A DNA stretch of 64,000 bases, from positions 4,553,001 through 4,617,000 of the forward strand of contig NZ_LR134338.1 in the NCBI RefSeq assembly GCF_900637055.1, in the 5' to 3' direction. Source of the stretch: Brevibacillus brevis. GTDB lineage: Bacteria > Bacillota > Bacilli > Brevibacillales > Brevibacillaceae. Shown here in pieces: positions 58,167 through 64,000 of the stretch (positions within the stretch are counted from its first letter, which is position 1; every line of letters starts with the position of its first letter). The notes below the pieces were generated by a model. The model did not search any database and was not told the DNA's origin. It was given only the letters and a program-made list of their open reading frames with translations. Made by a program: the position numbers and the translations under genes.

Positions 58167-59759
58167 CTATTGGACAGAAACATTCCAGAATGGCGCATCC
58201 ATGAAGTATTGATAGCCTTTGACATAGTTGCGATGAGCTGCCAATCCATGCAAGTCACCTATTTTTACAATTGGGAGATCCTCCCAGAACAACGCTTGAA
58301 TCTTCTCAAATTTGGCCTTTTGCTCATCAAAGGAAACGGTATGGCGAAGTTCGTCCAGCAACGCATCCATCTCAGCATTGTTGTACCAGCCTGGCCACTT
58401 GTTGCGGGAATCCAGGTACAATGTTTGAACCGGGTTTGTGTAGGTTGGAAAACCGGTAAAGAATATGTTCCATTTGTTTTCGTCCGATCGTTTGCTGACC
58501 ATCGTAGGCCAGTCGTAAATCTCAAAGTTTACTTTGACCCCGATTTTCTCTAACTGGTCTTTCACCATAATCGAGCTTTTGTAGATATAATCGTAATCTT
58601 TCGTTGTAATAATCGTCACGGGCTCACCCTTGTATCCAGCTTCAGCCAGCAGTTTTTTCGCCAATTCGGGGTTCTTTTGATTGTATTTTTCTTTTCCTGC
58701 TTCTGAATGCCAAGGCTGCTCTACAAACATCAGGCTGTGATCCAGTCGAAAGAAATCCGGGTTCCCGGTAATCCCCATCATGATCATTTCATGGTCAAGT
58801 GCGGCGTTCACTGCCTGTCGTGCCGTTACATTCGCGAACAAACCCTGTTTCTTGTTAAAAATCATGCCAACGTATTTTTGCGGTTTCGACACGACCGTCA
58901 CCAGATTCGGATCAGTTTTTAACTGTTCATAGTTGTCGAAGGGGAGCTCATCAGCAAAGTCGTACTCCCCTGACTGAAGTCCAGCAACACGAGTAGCCGC
59001 ATCCGGGACCGTGTGGAAGTAAATCCGGTCTACTTTTGCTTCCTTTTTCCCTCCCAATCCGTTTGCAGGATCGGACAATGCTTGATAATCGGCATATTTT
59101 TCAAGATGGATGTACTGATCTTGTTTCCACTCCACAAATTTGTACGGTCCTGTTCCAATGTATTCTTTCACTCCCTCTTCCGTAGCCGCTTCAATGATTT
59201 CCTTTGGCATGATCATTGCGCCCTGCTGAGGAAACGCGAGAGAAGTCAACAACGTGCCGGAGGGCTTTTCCAAGGTGATGATAATCTTATCGCTGTCCTT
59301 TGACGAAATCTTGGCATTGGCAAGTGCTGTTTTTCCGTTTGGTGACAGCTCCTTCCAACGGTTGAGTGAAGCGATCACATCTTCTACACCCATGGCTTTC
59401 CCGTTATGAAAAGTGATTCCTTCCCTGAGTGTTAGTGTAATTTCTTTGCCGTCTTCACTCACTTGATAGGATTTCGCCAGCATCGGAGTTGGTTTGTAGT
59501 CTCTATCCAGGGTGACAAGTGGCTCAAAAATATGCCAGCCTACTTGGAGAGCCACTGTCGTGGATGTTTTCACCATGTCAAGAGATGGTGGTGATACTGA
59601 CAACGCTACACGCAATTCGTTCTTCTCCTTCGGCTTCACTTCACCCTGTACGCTGCCAGAATTCGGATCGCTTGAGGAAGGAGAGGAAGAGCACCCCAAA
59701 AATGAAAGTGTGACGATGAAGAGCAGTGTCAACATGTAACCAACCGGCTTTTTGATCAT
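58167..59759 (-). CDS. Peptide/oligopeptide-binding lipoprotein (DppA/OppA-like SBP)
   Basis: A 530-residue family-5 solute-binding protein. The signal peptide ends in the lipobox SFLGC, followed by a Ser-rich linker. The SBP_bac_5 pattern is clear: GVEDVIASLNRWKELSPNGK, IGTGPYKFVEWKQDQYIHLEKY and late ARQAVNAALDHEMIMMGITG. It feeds the DppC/DppD/DppF genes on the same strand. It lies between the two D-aminoacylase genes (15 and 30 base gaps), so its natural ligand may be an N-acyl-D-amino acid or a D-residue peptide. AAAGGGGGTTTTTCC precedes the ATG. Confidence 0.9.
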   Translation of the reverse strand: MIKKPVGYMLTLLFIVTLSFLGCSSSPSSSDPNSGSVQGEVKPKEKNELRVALSVSPPSLDMVKTSTTVALQVGWHIFEPLVTLDRDYKPTPMLAKSYQVSEDGKEITLTLREGITFHNGKAMGVEDVIASLNRWKELSPNGKTALANAKISSKDSDKIIITLEKPSGTLLTSLAFPQQGAMIMPKEIIEAATEEGVKEYIGTGPYKFVEWKQDQYIHLEKYADYQALSDPANGLGGKKEAKVDRIYFHTVPDAATRVAGLQSGEYDFADELPFDNYEQLKTDPNLVTVVSKPQKYVGMIFNKKQGLFANVTARQAVNAALDHEMIMMGITGNPDFFRLDHSLMFVEQPWHSEAGKEKYNQKNPELAKKLLAEAGYKGEPVTIITTKDYDYIYKSSIMVKDQLEKIGVKVNFEIYDWPTMVSKRSDENKWNIFFTGFPTYTNPVQTLYLDSRNKWPGWYNNAEMDALLDELRHTVSFDEQKAKFEKIQALFWEDLPIVKIGDLHGLAAHRNYVKGYQYFMDAPFWNVSVQ

Positions 59760-59789
59760 GGAAAAACCCCCTTTTTATTCATTGAAAAT

Positions 59790-61391
59790 TCAGGTTATTC
59801 TCAAGCTGATCTCTTCACTTCGAATGACTTTCCCTGCGGTTAAACCGGTGAAGGATGCATTGTCCACCGCCACTTTCCCATTCACCAGCACATATTTGAT
59901 CCCAATCGGCTCAAGAAGAGGCTGCTCGTAGGTGGCTTGATCTGCAATCGTTTGGGGATCGAAAATGACGATATCCGCCCAATACCCTTCGGTAATGAAT
60001 CCTCGATCCTTTAGTCGAAGCAGTTGCGCAGGCGCTCCTGTCATATGGCGAATCGCTTCAGACATCGTGAGAACTTCTTTTTCCCTGACAAACCTCCCCA
60101 ATATTCTCGGGAAGGTTCCGTATAGCCTCGGATGCGGTTTTCCGCCGAATATCCCGTCCGAACCGACGATTTGCATCGGATGTTTAAGCGCGTTCGTGAT
60201 ATCCTCCTCTTCGCCCCATGAAATGACCATCGTGACACCAGCGTTTTCCTCCAGCAACAGCTCAAAGACAGCATCGGCAGGTGTTGTTCCGCGCATCTCG
60301 GCAATTTCCAGTAAATTCTTCCCCTCCGCGACGCGATTTTTCTCAGAAGCGACAGACGCAATCACGATTTTTCCCCAACCACAGCTCTCTACCCAGTTTT
60401 CAAAATCATGGTTGTTCTCGAAGTCATCTTTAATCCGCCTGCGAACCTCTGGGTCTTGCAGCTTGGCGAGAAGCTCCTCTGTGCCCCCATTGTGCATCCA
60501 CGGTGGCAACAAGGCATGTAACACGGTTGATCCTGCTGTGTACGGATATTGATCAAAGGTGATCTCGATCCCCTCAGCACGGGCCTGATCCATTTTTTCT
60601 AATGCCTGTTGGAAGTTGCCACGATTGTTTCGGCCAATCACCTTGAAATGAGAAATATGCAGACGCACACTTGAACGGCGTGCAACATCGATCATCTCGT
60701 CAAGCGCTTCGAGAATGTGATTGCTTTCATTTCGCATATGGACGACGAAGCATCCATCGTATTTCGCTGCTCCTTTGCATAACTCGATGAGCTCCTCTTT
60801 GCAGGAAAACAAATTAGGCGGATACACCAGCCCTGACGACAGGCCGACTGCTCCTTGCCGCATTCCTTCTTCTACGAGCTCACGCATTTTTCGCATCTCT
60901 TCTGTGGTAGCCCTCCGTCCCTCGAACCCCATCACAAGTGTTCGAACAGCACCATGTGGAACCAAATAAGCGACATTTCCGGCCAGCGTAGAGCGGCTTA
61001 AAAATTGGAGGTACTCGTCAATGGAATTCCACGGCCAGTCTCCAATGTCCCCATTCAACCCGCGGAGCTGTTTTTGCCATAATGGTTTCGTCTGTTCATT
61101 GACAGGCGCAACAGAAATGCCGTCTTGCCCGAGCAGCTCTGTTGTCACACCTTGCAGCACCTTGATTTTGTGAATGTCCGGCTTTGTGCACAGCAAGTCA
61201 GAGTGTACATGCGTGTCAATAAAACCAGGGCAAACAGCCAGACCTTCTGCCTCGATCTCTAGCACGGCTTCTGAGTCGTGAAGCTGTCCGATCTTCACAA
61301 TCCTTCCGTCCCTAATGCCGATGTCCAACCGGGTCCACGGATTACCAGTTCCGTCGTACACCTGACCATTTCGAATAACGATATCCAGCAT
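59790..61391 (-). CDS. N-acyl-D-amino-acid deacylase (D-aminoacylase), copy 2
   Basis: A 533-residue paralogue of the enzyme at 56556, with motifs in the same order: YDGTGNPWTRLDIGI, PGFIDTHVHSDL (His61, His63), HISHFK, ITFDQYPYTAGSTVLHALLP and GSDGIFGGKPHPRLYGTFPRILG. The likely metal-site Cys region reads LLCTKPD in this copy and LWCTRPD in the other. Two deacylases in one operon may split substrates by side chain. AGAGGAGCAAGAAG precedes the ATG, 30 bases after the DppF stop on the transcript. Confidence 0.9.
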   Translation of the reverse strand: MLDIVIRNGQVYDGTGNPWTRLDIGIRDGRIVKIGQLHDSEAVLEIEAEGLAVCPGFIDTHVHSDLLCTKPDIHKIKVLQGVTTELLGQDGISVAPVNEQTKPLWQKQLRGLNGDIGDWPWNSIDEYLQFLSRSTLAGNVAYLVPHGAVRTLVMGFEGRRATTEEMRKMRELVEEGMRQGAVGLSSGLVYPPNLFSCKEELIELCKGAAKYDGCFVVHMRNESNHILEALDEMIDVARRSSVRLHISHFKVIGRNNRGNFQQALEKMDQARAEGIEITFDQYPYTAGSTVLHALLPPWMHNGGTEELLAKLQDPEVRRRIKDDFENNHDFENWVESCGWGKIVIASVASEKNRVAEGKNLLEIAEMRGTTPADAVFELLLEENAGVTMVISWGEEEDITNALKHPMQIVGSDGIFGGKPHPRLYGTFPRILGRFVREKEVLTMSEAIRHMTGAPAQLLRLKDRGFITEGYWADIVIFDPQTIADQATYEQPLLEPIGIKYVLVNGKVAVDNASFTGLTAGKVIRSEEISLRIT

Positions 61392-61421
61392 TCTTCTTGC
61401 TCCTCTCTATCCTTGTAATTT

Positions 61422-62411
61422 TTATGAAACCAGATGACATGCGACACGATGGCCCGTACCCATTTCCCGCAAAACCGGAACGACTTCCTTACAGGTGGCG
61501 ATCGCTTGCGGACATCTCGGATGAAACACGCAGCCTTTTGGCAAATCGATGGGGGAGGGAACTTCACTTGAGAGGACGATCCTCTCTTTCCTTTTCTTTG
61601 GATTTGGCTCTGGAACAGCCGACAATAGCGCTCGGGTATAAGGATGCAGTGGCTCAGAGAACAATACATCGGTGGGGGCTTCTTCCACCAAATGACCCAG
61701 GTACATCACGCCGACTCGATCAGAAATATGTCGGACGACGCTGAGGTCATGCGCGATGAATAAATAGGTGAGTTGAAAATCTTCTTGGAGCTGTTGCAAT
61801 AGATTGAGAATTTGAGACTGGATGGAGACATCGAGTGCGGAAACAGGCTCATCACATACGATGAATGCAGGATTTACTGCAAGTGCACGCGCCAACACAA
61901 TCCGCTGTCTTTGCCCACCTGAAAACTCATGCGGATATCGGTCGAAATGTTCTGGCTGCAGTCCCACTTTACGAAGAAGGTCAAGGACAAGCTGCTTGTG
62001 CTGCCTTTTCTCTCCCAAATGGAAAATACTCATCGGTTCAGCGATGGCTTTGCCTATTTGTTTGCGGGGATTCAGCGCTGAATACGGGTCTTGAAAAATG
62101 ATCTGCATTTCTTTTCTGGCGTTTCTTAGTTCTTCATCTGAAAAATGAGTGATGTCCTGTCCTTTGTATTGCACACTCCCAGACGTCGGCGCAAGCAAGC
62201 GAAGGATCATGCGGCCCGTTGTGCTTTTTCCGCATCCGGATTCCCCAACCAGCCCATAGGTTTCCCCTTTGTATATTTTCAGGGAAAGATTGCTGACCGC
62301 TTTTACGTACGCTTTCTCTTGAAAGTAGCCTCGTTTGATCGGAAAATGCTTCACTAAATTGGATACCTGCAAAAGTGGTACCGCTGTTTTCTCCTTAGCC
62401 CCCAAACGCAA
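61422..62411 (-). CDS. Oligopeptide-type ABC ATPase (DppF/OppF-like)
   Basis: A 329-residue ATPase with Walker A GESGCGKST, signature FSGGQRQR, Walker B FIVCDEPVSALDVS and the C-terminal CVFHPRCPQAIATC motif. Starts at TTG 62411 or TTG 62405, both just after GGGGTGGGGGGCG. The upstream DppD gene overlaps it by 17 bases. With DppD it powers the importer encoded here, which shows the same D-F order as the transporter at 16-20 kb. Confidence 0.88.
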   Translation of the reverse strand: MRLGAKEKTAVPLLQVSNLVKHFPIKRGYFQEKAYVKAVSNLSLKIYKGETYGLVGESGCGKSTTGRMILRLLAPTSGSVQYKGQDITHFSDEELRNARKEMQIIFQDPYSALNPRKQIGKAIAEPMSIFHLGEKRQHKQLVLDLLRKVGLQPEHFDRYPHEFSGGQRQRIVLARALAVNPAFIVCDEPVSALDVSIQSQILNLLQQLQEDFQLTYLFIAHDLSVVRHISDRVGVMYLGHLVEEAPTDVLFSEPLHPYTRALLSAVPEPNPKKRKERIVLSSEVPSPIDLPKGCVFHPRCPQAIATCKEVVPVLREMGTGHRVACHLVS

Positions 62412-63393
62412 CGCCCCCCACCCCGATTCTTTCGTGATGCCAGCATCGAACCTGATGCAATCTCGCTATTTCAAACAAGTCTGGAGGATGCTGCCTGCAC
62501 TTTTCATCTGCAAGCGGGCATCTGGGTGCAAATCGACACCCTTTTGGAATCTGATGGAGCGACGGAACGATGCCTTCTATTACATGGAGCTTCTTTCCAC
62601 GTTTGCCATCAATGGTCGGGATCGATTTCATCAAACCAATCGTATAGGGATGCTTCGGATTCTCAAACAAGGTTTCCACAGAAGCTTCTTCTACGATCTG
62701 CCCCAAATACATGACCAGAACGCGATCGCACACTTCCGCAACGACGCCAAGATCGTGAGTAATTAGCAGGATTCCCATCTGTAATTGCTTTTGCAGACCC
62801 AGCATCAAATCAAGAATTTGCGCTTGAATGGTAACGTCCAATGCGGTCGTCGGTTCATCCGCAATCAACAGCTTGGGCTGGCAGCACAAGCCCATGGCGA
62901 TCATGACACGCTGCCTCATTCCGCCTGAGAGCTGATGAGGATAGTCGTTCACCCTCTTATCCGGTGATGGGATGCCGACCAAGGTAAGCATTTCAATCGT
63001 TTTTTCCTGCGCAGCTTTTTTGGACAATTTTTGATGCAACATGAGCGATTCGGCAATTTGGTTTCCTACGGTATAAACAGGATTGAGCGAGCTCATCGGG
63101 TCCTGGAAGATCATCGATATCCGATTGCCGCGAATCTCTTGCAGCTCCTCCATGGATGATTGCAGCAGCTCTTTTTGCTCAAAAAAGATTTCGCCTGTAA
63201 GTCTCGTTCCACTGTGTTTTCGGAACAGCCGTAGGATCGACAAGGAAGTCACACTTTTTCCGCATCCCGATTCCCCAACCAGTCCGACCGTCTCGCCGGA
63301 ATCCACCTGAAAGGAAACCCCGTCTACAGCTGTCACCTGACCCAGCTCTGTTGAAAAGGTCGTTCTCAAGTTTTTCACTTCCAACAATGGCAT
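62395..63393 (-). CDS. Oligopeptide-type ABC ATPase (DppD-like)
   Basis: The ATG at 63393 lies eight or so bases after GGAAGGGGATG. The 332-residue protein has Walker A GESGCGKS, signature LSGGMRQR, Walker B LLIADEPTTALD and the C-terminal CRFAPRCPLADEKC cluster motif. It forms a heterodimer with the overlapping DppF-like ATPase. The permease gene lies 31 bases upstream. Confidence 0.9.
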   Translation of the reverse strand: MPLLEVKNLRTTFSTELGQVTAVDGVSFQVDSGETVGLVGESGCGKSVTSLSILRLFRKHSGTRLTGEIFFEQKELLQSSMEELQEIRGNRISMIFQDPMSSLNPVYTVGNQIAESLMLHQKLSKKAAQEKTIEMLTLVGIPSPDKRVNDYPHQLSGGMRQRVMIAMGLCCQPKLLIADEPTTALDVTIQAQILDLMLGLQKQLQMGILLITHDLGVVAEVCDRVLVMYLGQIVEEASVETLFENPKHPYTIGLMKSIPTIDGKRGKKLHVIEGIVPSLHQIPKGCRFAPRCPLADEKCRQHPPDLFEIARLHQVRCWHHERIGVGGVAFGG

Positions 63394-63423
63394 ATGAATC
63401 ATCCCCTTCCCGCCTTGCAGCGC

Positions 63424-64000
63424 TTATTTTTTTGCTCGATTCGTATGCGGGTCCAATAAATCGCGGAGACCATCTCCGAGCAGGTTGAGTCCCAATACGG
63501 TTATCATGATCGACAGTCCGGGAAAAACAGTCATCCACCATGCTTGTTTCATGATCGTTCTTCCGTCATTTAAAATATTTCCCCAGCTAGGCTCAGGCGG
63601 CGGAGTTCCCGCTCCCAAGAAACTCAAGGAGGCTTCCGTAATGACTGCATAGGCAAAAATGAACGTTGCCTGGACAATCAGAGGAGACAGGCAGTTAGGG
63701 GCGATATGCAGCCAAATGACCCTCCATGACTTCCCCCCCAGCGCATGAATCGCTTCGATATACGTCTGCTCTCTCACAGTGATCGCTACCGATCTGATCG
63801 CTCGGGCTACCGTTGGAATATACACAACACTCAGAGCGATAATCACATTGCTCATTTTCGGGCCAAGTGCTGCCAATATGGCAATGGCGAGCAGGATAGC
63901 GGGAAATGCCATTAAGCCGTCATTGATCCGCATGAGAAAGTTGTCCAATCTTCGGTAGTAGGCTGAATACAGCCCAAATAGTAACCCCACGATGGAAGTA
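63424..64000 (-). CDS. Peptide-type ABC permease (DppC-like), 5' end outside window
   Basis: The visible 192 C-terminal residues hold TMs and the coupling loop TYIEAIHALGGKSWRVIWLH, the LSFLGAGTPPPEPSWG motif near the end typical of DppC, and FPGLSIMITVLGLNLLGDGLRDLLDP at the terminus. The frame continues past the right edge (reading TSIVGLLFGLYSAYY at its visible start). A DppB gene should lie just outside. It closes the D-aminoacylase/peptide importer cluster on this side. Confidence 0.9.
   Translation of the reverse strand, partial: TSIVGLLFGLYSAYYRRLDNFLMRINDGLMAFPAILLAIAILAALGPKMSNVIIALSVVYIPTVARAIRSVAITVREQTYIEAIHALGGKSWRVIWLHIAPNCLSPLIVQATFIFAYAVITEASLSFLGAGTPPPEPSWGNILNDGRTIMKQAWWMTVFPGLSIMITVLGLNLLGDGLRDLLDPHTNRAKK

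Noticed and set aside
1..64000. tRNA, rRNA, CRISPR arrays, transposases or prophage genes
   Set aside because: No cloverleaf, rRNA-like segment, spaced direct repeat array or recognisable transposase, integrase or phage protein was found on either strand.

Overview
The window reads like the chromosome of a low-to-medium-GC, spore-forming Gram-positive bacterium. Genes start with AGGAGG-type ribosome binding sites and often use GTG or TTG. Exported binding proteins are lipoproteins with a Cys lipobox, an isoleucine T-box controls ileS, and a YtvI-type sporulation membrane protein is present. The mix of many peptide/amino-acid transporters, LysR regulators and proteins most like those of Bacillales points to Brevibacillus or a close Paenibacillaceae relative. 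That genus assignment is inference, since no rRNA is present. There are no tRNAs, rRNAs, phage genes, insertion sequences or CRISPR arrays.

Layout. 1-6.8 kb: an SnoaL-like fragment, a decayed LysR gene, a DUF92 membrane protein, then two consecutive modules that each pair an MFS exporter with a divergent LysR regulator. 6.8-12.4 kb: a four-gene MacB-like ABC system with two ATPases; the last ATPase carries an AbrB-like tail. 12.6-20.4 kb: three tandem cytosine-deaminase-family amidohydrolases, transcribed away from a DppC-DppB-DppD-DppF peptide-type transporter that has no binding protein gene. 20.4-24.2 kb: a sensor-less LytS-type kinase, a YesN-type response regulator, a sodium:solute symporter and an EamA exporter. 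24.3-29 kb: a hypothetical protein, an APH-fold kinase and a sugar ABC importer. 29-32.4 kb: MarR/DoxX with a shared operator, a serine hydrolase and small unknown genes. 32.4-35.8 kb: an M19 dipeptidase and a DmpA-type peptidase with the remnant of an alpha/beta hydrolase, beside a divergent LysR. 35.8-38.2 kb: a DUF2306 protein and a TetR regulator sharing a palindromic operator, and a Gfo/Idh/MocA dehydrogenase.

38.4-41.85 kb holds an ileS gene of the eukaryote-like (type 2) form behind an isoleucine T-box, interrupted by one in-frame TAA. 41.9-46.9 kb: a VWA lipoprotein, an Rrf2-led group (IDEAL protein, thioredoxin-like protein, Bmr/NorA-like exporter), a long palindromic element and a GNAT. 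46.97-52.3 kb is a coherent NAD salvage operon: NrtR-type Nudix regulator, bacterial PARG-like protein, PnuC and NadR, probably continuing into DUF1802 and quinone oxidoreductase genes. A second long palindrome follows. 52.6-56.5 kb: a dicarboxylate/glutamate symporter, YtvI and the aminotransferase PucG. 56.5 kb to the end: two D-aminoacylases around an oligopeptide-binding lipoprotein, followed by DppF, DppD and a DppC cut by the window edge.

Functionally the region is rich in uptake and hydrolysis of peptides, amidated or N-acylated small molecules (deaminases, D-aminoacylases, M19 and DmpA peptidases) plus efflux pumps with local regulators. The most notable items are the deaminase triplet with a changed substrate-site residue, the PARG inside an NAD salvage operon, the ABC ATPase with an AbrB-like tail, the nonsense codon in ileS, and two unrelated long inverted repeats.
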